A stretch of DNA of 38,415 nucleotides from Gallionella sp. UBA6045 (GTDB lineage Bacteria > Pseudomonadota > Gammaproteobacteria > Burkholderiales > Gallionellaceae). Location of the stretch: the NCBI GenBank assembly GCA_002429165.1, contig DIYV01000066.1:1-38415 (forward strand), read 5' to 3'. The translations under genes and the position numbers were made by a program. The notes below the pieces were generated by a model. It saw only the letters and a program-made list of their open reading frames with translations, searched no databases and was not told the DNA's origin. Shown here piece after piece: positions 26,501 through 33,543 of the stretch; within the stretch, counting starts at the first letter, position 1; every line of letters starts with the position of its first letter.

Positions 26501-26676
26501 CCGGCAACGAGATTGAAGGACCGATGGCACTGGTCATTCTCGGCGGTTTGATTACCTCGACGATTCTGAATCTGCTGGTGCTGCCAACATTGGCCTTGCG
26601 CTTCGGGCGCTTTGACAAGGATGCTGACGATCCGCTCATTATGGACATATCCGCCCGACCGGAAAACCATGAATAA
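23542..26676 (+). CDS. Heavy-metal-type RND efflux transporter (CzcA/CusA-like, pump 2)
   Basis: A 1044-residue inner-membrane pump driven by the proton gradient. The N-terminus through SRLDVFPEFAPAQAIIQTEA is typical of the CzcA/CusA (HME) class. The TM4 motif GGLAIALGEVVDDAIVDVEN, with D404-D405 and E412, is the HME form. The region NSIMLISHYQHLV in TM10 is also HME-like. The metal is not determined: the class includes Co/Zn/Cd, Ni and Cu/Ag pumps, and the sequence shown does not settle it. The stop overlaps the dedA start by 8 nt. Confidence 0.9.
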   Translation: MLTAIVRFAIRLRGVVISLACLLAGYGIFTLYQSRLDVFPEFAPAQAIIQTEAPGLSSEQVETLVTQPIENALGGTVGLKTLRSKSLQGLSMVTITFSDGMDIYRARQLAAERLNAVAGNLPRGVRSPALLPLTSSTSVAMVIGLTSDARTSMELHDLAQWTLRPRLLGLPGVADVVVFGGDVPQFQIQVDPQKLVRYGLSLQDVLSAARRATGVRGAGFLENANQRIVINTAGQIQATAQLAQVVVKYNNGIGIHLGDIANVAMAPAPAVGAASIGDKPGIMLIVESQYRADTLSVTDSVEQALAGLKPVLATNQVVLHPDIFRPANFIMAAIGHLRTALLLGGILVVAVLFLFLLDVRTAFISATAIPLSLLAAVITLHYFGVSLNTMTLGGLAIALGEVVDDAIVDVENILRRLRENQALAKPLSAARVVLKASIEVRSAVVFATFIVALVFLPVLTLSGVAGKLFAPMGIAYILAILASLVVALTVTPALAYVLLANRPLQTGEPRLVQGLKARYAGLLSRVEHRSKLIISIIAVLCIAALATLPFLNGSFIPEMREGHYIVHMAAAPGTSLAESMRIGRKITLALSKIPGVRLVAQRAGRAAEVVDPVDVNTSEFEVDLKTLSGNEQARVLADIQRTLANFPGLATSANTFLTERIDETISGFTAPVIVNIFGNNLDILDAKAQEIARILNGIPGAVGVSVQAPPGTPQLVIRLRLDQLTRFGFEPVDVLDTIQAAYKGVNVAQIYAGNQVHDVAVSLSPASRQSPAQVGLLSMRNPQGMIVPLKQLADIYQSTGRFQIQHTGGQRLQTVTSGVRGRAISEFVAEAQARIKRDVVFPSGNYAVFAGEAQAAAKSQHDLLVNAALAGVGIVLLLFMALRSSRALLLVLVNLPFALVGGVVMVLITGGNLMLGSLIGFVTLFGITLRNSIMLISHYQHLVYREGMVWGPQAAKRGASERLVPILMTALVTGLGLLPLALYSGAPGNEIEGPMALVILGGLITSTILNLLVLPTLALRFGRFDKDADDPLIMDISARPENHE

Positions 26677-27283
26677 TCTGCTGGCCACGGCCCACCCCTT
26701 CATCGTCCAATACGGTTACGGCGCACTGTTCGGCGTGCTGTTCGCGGAATCTTTTGGTTTGCCGTTGCCGGGCGAGGCGTTCCTGGTTACCGCGTCGTTT
26801 CTCGCCACACAGGGCCAGCTCAATATCTGGCTGGTGGGTCTGACGGCATGGACAGCGGCAGTGCTCGGTGACAATGCAGGTTATGCCATCGGCCGTTTCG
26901 GCGGGCGCAGGCTGGTGATCCGCCATGGCGCGCGCGTGGGCATCAGCGCCGAACGGCTGAACAAGACAGAACGTTTCTTTGCGCATTACGGCCCCGAAGT
27001 CGTCATCGTCGCGCGTTTTTTCCCGGTGCTGCGCCAACTCAACGGCATCGTTGCGGGCAGCGCCGGCATGGGCTGGAAACGCTTTGCAATCTACAACGCG
27101 CTGGGCGCGCTGCTTTGGGTCGGCGCATGGAGTTATGGCGTGTACTACTTCGGCGATCAGATCAAGGTATGGTTGCTGCGCCTTCATACGACAGCAATCT
27201 GGCTCGCTGGTGCACTGGCGCTGATCCTGCTCGTCGCTGCAGCGTACTGGGCAATTTCGAAACGGATGTTTATCCGCCGCTAA
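26669..27283 (+). CDS. DedA-family membrane protein
   Basis: A 204-residue inner-membrane protein of the DedA (SNARE-associated/VTT) family. The start ATG at 26669 overlaps the pump stop; a longer upstream frame is a shadow. Characteristic features are the early acidic GLPLPGEAFLV region, GDNAGYAIGRFGGR, and the ARFFPVLRQLNGIVAGSAGM motif, followed by NALGALLW. DedA proteins take part in lipid carrier recycling and membrane homeostasis, and their loss alters sensitivity to cationic peptides, pH and metals. Placing it in a metal pump operon upstream of a PmrAB/QseBC-like system fits an envelope-stress role. Its last 90 codons are duplicated at 30611-30880. Confidence 0.88.
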   Translation: MNNLLATAHPFIVQYGYGALFGVLFAESFGLPLPGEAFLVTASFLATQGQLNIWLVGLTAWTAAVLGDNAGYAIGRFGGRRLVIRHGARVGISAERLNKTERFFAHYGPEVVIVARFFPVLRQLNGIVAGSAGMGWKRFAIYNALGALLWVGAWSYGVYYFGDQIKVWLLRLHTTAIWLAGALALILLVAAAYWAISKRMFIRR

Positions 27284-27541
27284 AGACAAAAACATCGACA
27301 GAGCCCCTTCCTTCTCTAGACGGTACGGTTGTCCATCCCGGCAGCCTGACTTCTATTTCACGAGGGACTCGGGTAAGCTCGGCAACCATTATTATGCCGA
27401 CACCTGTCCAATACCGGTGCCGATTCGCGAATTGCTATCCTGGATTAGCCACGACAACTTCATCCGCCTTCACTCATCAACAGAGAATTTGTCGTTCACT
27501 CTTGGTCCCGGTTTTACGGTGAACAGGGTTATGACAAGCTA
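27284..27541. other. Intergenic region between dedA and pepSY copy 2
   Basis: No gene recognised. Short open stretches (for example around 27380-27545) have no family resemblance. In the duplicate block this spacer is absent: the truncated dedA ends at the very site of the operator (30877). Confidence 0.4.
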
Positions 27542-27543
27542 TA

Positions 27544-27577
27544 GTTAAGTCTGCCTTAAGTGTCGGCATCGTATCCT
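27544..27577 (+). promoter_or_regulatory. QseB/PmrA-like operator and promoter for pepSY copy 2
   Basis: GTTAAG (27544-27549) and CTTAAG (27555-27560), 11 bp apart, with TATCCT at 27572-27577 after an 11-bp gap. It matches the site at 14589 base for base except in the spacer. If the regulator coded just downstream binds here, the circuit is self-regulating. Confidence 0.65.
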
Positions 27578-27626
27578 GCTTCACATGGCAAACATTCTTG
27601 CCAGTGTGAACTTAAAGGAGATTTAG

Positions 27627-27932
27627 ATGAATAAGATTATCGCCACAATAATTGCAACCAGCGCCATTGCCTTTGCTATTCCTGCCCAGGCATATACCGG
27701 GCAGGAGCTTGCAAAAAATGCCAAGGTAACCATCCAGGAGGCACGCGCCATTGCGCTCAAGGCTCATCCGGGAAAGATTACGGATGAAGAACTTGAAAAC
27801 GAGAAGGGCGGGAGCGGTTTGCGCTATTCCTTCGATATCAAGCACGCCCATGCCAAAACCCAGGAAGTCGGGGTGGATGCGATGTCCGGCAAGGTATTGG
27901 AAAATGACGTTGAAGGGCCGAATCCGGACTGA
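27627..27932 (+). CDS. Secreted PepSY-domain protein, copy 2
   Basis: A 101-residue secreted protein almost identical to the one at 14672 (differences include V/A at 31, S/T at 52 and the C-terminal DVEGPNPD). Signal peptide, single PepSY domain, and the same AAAGGAG ribosome site. Unlike copy 1 it is followed after 14 nt by a response regulator and then a histidine kinase, with no terminator between. A PepSY protein coded first in such an operon may interact with the kinase sensor domain in the periplasm, as an inhibitor or as a sensor; that is inference from position. Confidence 0.9.
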   Translation: MNKIIATIIATSAIAFAIPAQAYTGQELAKNAKVTIQEARAIALKAHPGKITDEELENEKGGSGLRYSFDIKHAHAKTQEVGVDAMSGKVLENDVEGPNPD

Positions 27933-27946
27933 CGGAGAAAATCTTC

Positions 27947-28621
27947 ATGCGACTTTTGGTGGTGGAAGACGATCAGATGATCGGGGAAAGCATGCAGCGC
28001 GGACTCAAGAAGACCGGTCTTGCCGTTGACTGGGTACAGGACGGCAAGTCGGCTGAACTCGCACTGGAAAACGGAGTTTATGACATGATGATCCTTGACC
28101 TGGGCCTTCCCCGCAAAAGCGGGCTGGAGCTGCTCAGCCAGTTGCGTGAACGGGGAAATGAGTTGCCCGTGTTGATCGTCACCGCTCGTGACACGGTGGA
28201 TGACAAGGTGGCCGGTTTGAACTGCGGTGCGGACGATTACCTGGTCAAGCCGTTCGATTTTAATGAACTGAATGCTCGAGTGAATGCCATCATGCGCCGG
28301 CGTACCGGCAGGGGCAATCCGGTAATGATTTATGGAGCGTTAACATTGGATCCCATTGCGCACCAGGCAACTTTGCGCGGAAATTCTGTCGTGCTTTCTG
28401 CAAAGGAATTTGCGCTGTTGCGCACGTTAATGGCGGTACCGGGTGCGGTCCTGTCCCGTGCCGAACTCGAAGAAGCGTTATACGGCTGGAATGAAGAAGT
28501 GGGCAGCAATGCGGTCGAGGTCCACATCCACCATTTGCGCAACAAGCTGGGCAGCCATGCCATCCTCAATATACGTGGCGCGGGGTACCGTGTGTCCATG
28601 CTGAATGATGTCGATCCGTAA
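27947..28621 (+). CDS. OmpR-family response regulator (QseB/PmrA-like), system 1
   Basis: A 224-residue DNA-binding regulator. The receiver domain has the acidic pair E7-D8-D9, phospho-acceptor D51 (in MMILDLGLP), T79 and K101. The winged-helix domain contains LSAKEFALL, the ELEEALYGWNEEV segment typical of QseB/PmrA regulators, and VEVHIHHLRNKLG. The closing NIRGAGYRVSML is the usual wing. It probably binds the 11-bp-spaced direct repeats found at 14589, 20019 and 27544. The kinase gene starts 17 nt before its stop. Confidence 0.92.
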   Translation: MRLLVVEDDQMIGESMQRGLKKTGLAVDWVQDGKSAELALENGVYDMMILDLGLPRKSGLELLSQLRERGNELPVLIVTARDTVDDKVAGLNCGADDYLVKPFDFNELNARVNAIMRRRTGRGNPVMIYGALTLDPIAHQATLRGNSVVLSAKEFALLRTLMAVPGAVLSRAELEEALYGWNEEVGSNAVEVHIHHLRNKLGSHAILNIRGAGYRVSMLNDVDP

Positions 28622-29924
28622 AAATCTGCTGATCTGGCTGTTGACCGGTTTTGTATTTGCCGGTCTGGGTACCGGGATCGCCACCTATTTCAAGACGCAT
28701 CAAGAGGTCGGCAAGGTACTCGATTACGAGCTGCGCGAAATTACCAACTCGATGCGGTACTCCAGCAGCTTTATCCCGGATCAACTTGAAAAAATAGGTG
28801 ATGAAAAGCGCGATTACAACGATTTCGTTGTTCAAGTATGGAACGAGCATGGCAAGTTGATCTACTCATCCCTGCCTTCCGCCAAATTGCCGCAGGCATC
28901 CCGGCCGGGCTTCTCAACCATTACCATGCACACGGGCGATTGGCGGGCATATACTCTTTTTACCGGGGATCGGGTGATACAGACGGCACAAACCGAGGGC
29001 GACCGTTGGGAAATCGCCGCGGGAATAGCCATGCGCATGCTGGCGCCGCTTGCCGTGTTGGTGCCGGTGTTGGTCTTTCTGGGATGGATCGCCGTAAGGA
29101 AAAGCCTGGCTCCCTTGGCGCGCGTGACTGCGGAAGTGGAGCAGCGCGATGCGTCCGCCATGGCACCGCTGGATACCCGGGCCGTCCCTGAAGAAATCCG
29201 TCCCCTGCTGATGGCGCTTAACCGGCTGTTGGGTCGCCTGGATGAATCCATTGCTTCGCAGCGACGTTTTGTTGCAGATGCCGCACATGAGCTGCGTACA
29301 CCGCTGACGGCACTTTCGCTGCAGGCACAACTGGTTGAACAGGCACAGGATGCGGGGGAACGAAACGAATCGGCGGGGAATCTGCGTCTGGGCATCGCGC
29401 GCGCATCCCATTTGGTCAGCCAATTGCTGACACTTGCACGCCAGGAACCAGGTGCGCAACATCCGTTTGTTCACGTTGATCTTGCGCTGCTGGCTCGCCA
29501 GGTGGCCGGTGAACTGGCACCGTTGGCAGACTTGAAGAAGATCGATCTTGGGGTCAGTGCCAATCAACCCGAATGGGTGAACGGGGATCAGGACGGGTTA
29601 AGGATACTGGTTGGCAATCTTATCGACAATGCGATTCGTTATACGCCTGAAGGCGGGAAGGTGGATGTGACTCTGCGTAAGGACGGCAGCAGTTTGCTCC
29701 TTAGTGTGAAGGATACCGGGCCGGGTATTCCGCTCCAGGATCGAGATAAAATTTTCGAGCGGTTTTATCGGGTTGCCGGCAATAAAGTACAGGGCAGCGG
29801 ATTGGGGCTTGCCATCGTCAGGCAGATTGTTGATAGACACGGCGCCGTTATCGATATTTCCGCCGGTGAAAACGGAATGGGTGCGGTATTCAGCATCAAA
29901 TTCCCATCGTTTACTCCCGGTTGA
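28605..29924 (+). CDS. Sensor histidine kinase (QseC/PmrB-like), system 1
   Basis: A 439-residue membrane kinase. Two membrane segments (about 8-28 and 145-165) enclose a periplasmic sensor domain of about 115 residues with the DYELREI segment typical of QseC. The HAMP-like linker is followed by the H-box with phospho-acceptor H228 (DAAHELRTPLTALSLQAQ), the N-box LVGNLIDNAIRYTPEGG, the G1 box DTGPGIP and the G2 box GSGLGLAIVRQI. All catalytic boxes are complete. Start either at 28605 or the adjacent ATG at 28608. It likely phosphorylates the regulator at 27947. The ligand is unknown; QseC/PmrB relatives respond to metals, acid or signalling molecules. Confidence 0.92.
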   Translation: MMSIRKNLLIWLLTGFVFAGLGTGIATYFKTHQEVGKVLDYELREITNSMRYSSSFIPDQLEKIGDEKRDYNDFVVQVWNEHGKLIYSSLPSAKLPQASRPGFSTITMHTGDWRAYTLFTGDRVIQTAQTEGDRWEIAAGIAMRMLAPLAVLVPVLVFLGWIAVRKSLAPLARVTAEVEQRDASAMAPLDTRAVPEEIRPLLMALNRLLGRLDESIASQRRFVADAAHELRTPLTALSLQAQLVEQAQDAGERNESAGNLRLGIARASHLVSQLLTLARQEPGAQHPFVHVDLALLARQVAGELAPLADLKKIDLGVSANQPEWVNGDQDGLRILVGNLIDNAIRYTPEGGKVDVTLRKDGSSLLLSVKDTGPGIPLQDRDKIFERFYRVAGNKVQGSGLGLAIVRQIVDRHGAVIDISAGENGMGAVFSIKFPSFTPG

Positions 29925-30046
29925 ACAACCGCAGGAAGTTAGCGATGGATCCATTAAGGACTGTCGCAACGATTTAACGCGTTTCCGGCATTGGAACGTA
30001 TCCCGGACATTGCTTTAATGTCCCAACTGTTTGGTAAGGAGATGCC

Positions 30047-30604
30047 ATGTTGAAAGGTGTAGTCTGGGGAATCACATTGACGGTAGCGATTGCCCTGATA
30101 AGTGTTTGCGCGCTGCTGTATAGCGGCATGATTCCGGCCAATGCCGATGCAAAACCCGGCGGGCTGGAACTCTGGATGGCGGGAACTTCACTGGATGCGA
30201 CACTGGATCGGTACGCCCCGAAGGAACAGAATCCGGTGGCGCTGACCGACCAGAACCTCCTCGAGGGTGTTCGTCTTTTCGCCGAGAACTGTGCGGTCTG
30301 CCACGGTTCGGCGAAGGGAGCGAATTCACCGTCACCGATAGCAAAAGGCGAGTATCCGAGGCCTCCCCAGTTGGCGACCGACGGTGTCGAGGACGACCCC
30401 AAAGGGGATTCGTTCTGGAAGATCAAGCATGGCATTCGCCTGACCGGCATGCCTGCGTTCGGCTACACCCTCAAGGACGAACAGATCTGGACGCTTGCGC
30501 TGTTCCTGAAGCACATGGACAAACTGCCGCCAGCAGTGCAGCAGACCTGGCTGCAAGTCCGGAATTGGCCGGTAACGTCCTTGAACAAGACGGGCCAAAA
30601 TTAA
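30047..30604 (+). CDS. Membrane-anchored class I cytochrome c
   Basis: A 185-residue protein with an N-terminal hydrophobic segment (about 5-25) that could be an anchor or signal, then one c-type heme site C82-A-V-C85-H86. The likely axial Met is M135 in RLTGMPAFGY. AAGGAG ribosome site 7 nt before the ATG. The domain resembles monoheme cytochromes of the CccA/cbb3-III type (Pfam cytochrome_CBB3 or Cytochrom_C). It sits between kinase 1 and the truncated dedA and may not be part of the signalling operon; a role in electron transfer in the periplasm is likely, but the partner is unknown. It lies at the point where the duplicated block begins. Confidence 0.88.
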   Translation: MLKGVVWGITLTVAIALISVCALLYSGMIPANADAKPGGLELWMAGTSLDATLDRYAPKEQNPVALTDQNLLEGVRLFAENCAVCHGSAKGANSPSPIAKGEYPRPPQLATDGVEDDPKGDSFWKIKHGIRLTGMPAFGYTLKDEQIWTLALFLKHMDKLPPAVQQTWLQVRNWPVTSLNKTGQN

Positions 30605-30610
30605 AACACG

Positions 30611-30880
30611 GTCGCGCGTTTCTTCCCGGTGCTGCGCCAACTCAACGGCATCGTTGCGGGCAACGCCATCATGGGCTGGAAACGCTTTGCAATCTACAAC
30701 GCGCTGGGCGCACTGCTTTGGGTCGGCGCATGGAGTTCTGGCGTGTACTGCTTCGGCGATCAGATCAAGGTATGGTTGCTGCGCTTTCATACGACAGCAA
30801 TCTGGCTCGCTGGTGCACTAGTGTTGTTCCTGCTTGCCGCTGTCGCGTATTGGATCATTTCGAAACGGTGCCACGACTAA
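30611..30880 (+). pseudogene. Truncated dedA 3' fragment (duplicate)
   Basis: Matches the last 90 codons of the intact dedA (27006-27283) at both DNA and protein level: VARFFPVLRQLNGIVAG, then GWKRFAIYNALGALLWVGAW to the stop. It starts 6 nt after the cytochrome c stop with no proper start and lacks the first two thirds of the protein, so it is not functional as a DedA. Its stop codon TAA (30878-30880) lies within the operator of the next pepSY gene. It shows that a dedA-pepSY-regulator-kinase block was duplicated. Confidence 0.85.
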
Positions 30881-30908
30881 GTCTGCCCTAACTTTCACCG
30901 TGTAGAGT
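30877..30908 (+). promoter_or_regulatory. Degenerate QseB/PmrA-like operator and promoter for pepSY copy 3
   Basis: CTAAG (30877-30881) and CTAAC (30888-30892) are 11 bp apart and align with the GTTAAG-TCTGC-CTTAAG of 27544, with the first T of each half-site changed. A weak -10-like TAGAGT lies at 30903. It may bind the second regulator (31345) rather than the first. Confidence 0.45.
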
Positions 30909-30969
30909 ACTTATCAGGGTAGTCGCAAAACCGCTACCTGATTTCAATCAACTCTACAGGAGCACTATC

Positions 30970-31281
30970 ATGAAAGTATCAAAAAAACTCATCTTCACCC
31001 CACTGGCTCTAGTTCTGTCAGTGGCCGCAGTCAATGCTTTTGCTTACACAGGTGAAGAACTCGCGGGACAATCTAAAATCAATATGGAACAGGCCCGTGC
31101 AATCGCGCTCAAAGCCCACCCGGGCAAAATTACCGATGAGGAACTGGAAAACGAGAATGGCGGCAGCGGTCTGCGCTATTCATTCGACATACGGCGCGAC
31201 AATGTCACACAGGAAGTCGGGGTGGATGCAAAATCTGGAAAAGTATTGGAGAATGACCCAGAAGGCAAAAATCCGGATTAG
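30970..31281 (+). CDS. Secreted PepSY-domain protein, copy 3
   Basis: A 103-residue secreted protein, homologous to copies 1 and 2 but with a different signal peptide (MKVSKKLIFTPLALVLSVAA, cleaved about after AFA) and several domain changes, such as FDIRRDNVTQEVGVD for FDIKHAHAKTQEVGVD. The core AIALKAHPGKI and ENGGSGLRYSFDI are kept. AGGAG at 30958. It is followed by a terminator and then by regulator 2. This older copy is more diverged than copies 1 and 2 are from each other. Confidence 0.9.
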   Translation: MKVSKKLIFTPLALVLSVAAVNAFAYTGEELAGQSKINMEQARAIALKAHPGKITDEELENENGGSGLRYSFDIRRDNVTQEVGVDAKSGKVLENDPEGKNPD

Positions 31282-31294
31282 TAATCAGGCTGGA

Positions 31295-31318
31295 ACCGTC
31301 CCTCGTGGACGGTTTTTT
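31295..31318 (+). terminator. Rho-independent terminator between pepSY copy 3 and regulator 2
   Basis: Stem ACCGTCC (31295-31301) / GGACGGT (31307-31313), 5-nt loop, then a run of six T. It lies 27 nt before the regulator start, so the regulator-kinase pair is transcribed by readthrough or from its own weak promoter. The equivalent spot in system 1 has no terminator. Confidence 0.8.
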
Positions 31319-31344
31319 AATTCCATTATTCAGATTTCACAGGT

Positions 31345-32007
31345 ATGCGTATTTTATTGATTGAAGATGACCAGATGATCGGTGAGGCAGTCAGCATTGC
31401 ACTCAAGGATGCCGCTTACGCGGTGGATTGGGTAAAGGACGGTGCAATGGCCAACGATGTGCTTGAACACGGTGATCATCAGGCAGTGCTGCTCGATCTG
31501 GGTTTGCCCAAACGCGACGGTCTGGAGGTACTGCGTCGCTTGCGTCAGGGAGGCAGCTCGGTGCCGGTCATCGTAATCACGGCCCGTGATGGGGTGGACT
31601 ACAGGATCAAAGGCCTGGATTTTGGCGCGGACGACTATATGGTCAAGCCTTTCGATGTCAACGAGTTGCTGGCACGGCTGCGGGCTGTCGTCCGCCGTCA
31701 GGGCGGGCAAGCCGCACCCCTGCTGTCCAACGGTAAAGTTACCCTTGACCAGTCAACCCGCGAGGCCCGCTGCGGCGAAGTAGTGGCACAGCTGAGCGCT
31801 CGGGAATTTTCCCTGTTACATGCACTGTTGCTGCGCCCTGGCGCGATTCTCACCCGCAGCGAACTGGAAGAGAGCATCTACGGCTGGAACGAGGAAGTGG
31901 AAAGCAACGCCGTGGATTTTTTGATACACGGCGTGCGCAAAAAAATGGGCGCAGATGTGATCAAGAATGTGCGTGGCGCAGGATGGATGGTGGACAAATC
32001 AGCATGA
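31345..32007 (+). CDS. OmpR-family response regulator (QseB/PmrA-like), system 2
   Basis: A 220-residue paralog of the regulator at 27947. Phospho-acceptor D51 (in AVLLDLGLP), T79 and K101 are present, as are the DNA-binding LSAREFSLL and the ELEESIYGWNEEV segment. The effector domain differs in its recognition region (VDFLIHGVRKKMG against VEVHIHHLRNKLG), so target sites may differ. Its stop overlaps the kinase start (ATGA, 32004). Confidence 0.92.
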   Translation: MRILLIEDDQMIGEAVSIALKDAAYAVDWVKDGAMANDVLEHGDHQAVLLDLGLPKRDGLEVLRRLRQGGSSVPVIVITARDGVDYRIKGLDFGADDYMVKPFDVNELLARLRAVVRRQGGQAAPLLSNGKVTLDQSTREARCGEVVAQLSAREFSLLHALLLRPGAILTRSELEESIYGWNEEVESNAVDFLIHGVRKKMGADVIKNVRGAGWMVDKSA

Positions 32008-33311
32008 AACGATCTTTGCAACGGCATCTTTCCTTGGTATCAGCAGGCGTCATCCTGCTTGCGGGGTTGATTGCTGCAGTCGCTTCGTTCAGTCTTGCCT
32101 TCTCGGATGCAAGAGAATTCCAGGATGACATGCTGCGCCAGATCGCCAAGCTTTCCGTGATTAGTACTAGCGCACCCGCCCCATCGCTTGCGCACCCGTC
32201 AAACGCCAGTAACGGTGGCACTACCGATCCTGAATCTCTGGTTTCAATCTTTCATCTGCCCGGCGACATCGTGCCCGCCTGGCTCAATCGCGATCTGTCT
32301 GCGGGTCTGCACACGCTGGATACAGGCTCTGGAGAATTGCGCGTGTTTGTCCGGGATGGAAAAAAAGGTTTTCGCACGGTCGTCTCGCAGCCGACCGATG
32401 TGCGCGACGAGATCGCCATCAACAGTGCAGTACGCACCCTGATCCCTTTATTACTGCTGCTGCCCATTCTGGTCTGGCTGATCGCCTACATAGTTCGCAA
32501 CGAACTTGCACCGATCATGCGCCTATCCAGAAGTCTGGATGAACAGCCGGTAGAACGTCCACGGGCTATCTCCGACGCTGATCTCCCGCAGGAGATCACA
32601 CCATTCGTGCATGCGATCAATCGTTTGCTGGAAAGGGTGAATAAACTGATGTTGCAACAACGGCGTTTTATTGCCGATGCCGCGCACGAACTGCGCAGTC
32701 CGCTCACGGCATTATCGCTTCAGGCACAAAACCTGAAAAGCGCAGGCTCGCTTGACGTTGTGCGCGAAAGGATTGTCCCGTTGCAGGAAGGGATAGAGCG
32801 TGCGCGCCTGTTAACCGAGCAGTTGCTCAGTCTTGCCAGGGCACAATCGGGAGAAAATGCAGGTTCGGATATCAACGTCTCCGCGATGGCACGAAAACTG
32901 ATCGCCGACTATCTGCCGCTTGCAGAAGCAAAGCACATCGATCTTGGCATTGAGGAGGTCGCACAACTTCATCTGCATGCAGAAGCCGAGTCGTTGCGCG
33001 TGATAATCAAGAACGCGCTTGAAAATGCCATCAAGTACACACTGGCAGGCGGCAAAGTCACCCTCAGACTGCTTGCGGAAAACGATAATGCAGTCATTGA
33101 AATTGTTGATAACGGTCCGGGGATAGCAGCGGGGGAACGTGAACAGGTATTCGATCCTTTTTACCGGATACAGGATACGACTGTTGCGGGTAGTGGTCTC
33201 GGGTTGGCCATTGCAAGAGAAGCCGCGACCCGCTTGGGCGGAACATTAACCTTTCACGATGTTCAGGAGGATGGCGGCATTATTTTGCGTTACACGCAAG
33301 CGCTGAAATAA
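32004..33311 (+). CDS. Sensor histidine kinase (QseC/PmrB-like), system 2
   Basis: A 435-residue kinase starting at ATG 32004 (a start at 31983 would add seven residues and overlap the regulator by 25 nt). Membrane segments are at about 10-33 and 145-165, around a periplasmic domain of some 110 residues that is clearly different from that of kinase 1. The H-box has H228 (DAAHELRSPLTALSLQAQ), the N-box reads IIKNALENAIKYTLAGG, G1 is DNGPGIA and G2 is GSGLGLAIAREA. All motifs are intact. The changed sensor domain with a conserved kinase core points to a second input signal feeding a related regulon. Confidence 0.92.
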   Translation: MKRSLQRHLSLVSAGVILLAGLIAAVASFSLAFSDAREFQDDMLRQIAKLSVISTSAPAPSLAHPSNASNGGTTDPESLVSIFHLPGDIVPAWLNRDLSAGLHTLDTGSGELRVFVRDGKKGFRTVVSQPTDVRDEIAINSAVRTLIPLLLLLPILVWLIAYIVRNELAPIMRLSRSLDEQPVERPRAISDADLPQEITPFVHAINRLLERVNKLMLQQRRFIADAAHELRSPLTALSLQAQNLKSAGSLDVVRERIVPLQEGIERARLLTEQLLSLARAQSGENAGSDINVSAMARKLIADYLPLAEAKHIDLGIEEVAQLHLHAEAESLRVIIKNALENAIKYTLAGGKVTLRLLAENDNAVIEIVDNGPGIAAGEREQVFDPFYRIQDTTVAGSGLGLAIAREAATRLGGTLTFHDVQEDGGIILRYTQALK

Positions 33312-33543
33312 TTTTCTGGGTGAAACAATCTTTGATTGTTGAGTGTCACGAACTACCGCAACCGCACAGTGAATTTAGATGGTCATATGTCTCTTATGGG
33401 TCGTGAAAAGACGTTTGATCATCAAAAACTGATATGGAATTATGTCTGCTCGAGAATAAATCGGACGTCACAATAAGGTCGATTTTTTCAGGAAATTTAG
33501 CAAACTACTTTTCCACGCTAAATTCCGGATATCCTTTGTCGGG
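33312..33543. other. Convergent intergenic region between kinase 2 and hpnE
   Basis: Contains a 7-bp perfect stem AACAATC/GATTGTT at 33324-33340 with a TTT loop, 12 nt after the kinase stop; no T-tract follows. No gene recognised. Confidence 0.4.

Noticed and set aside
27284..27541. Small gene between dedA and pepSY copy 2
   Set aside because: Open stretches are short, lack ribosome sites and show no similarity that I recognise.
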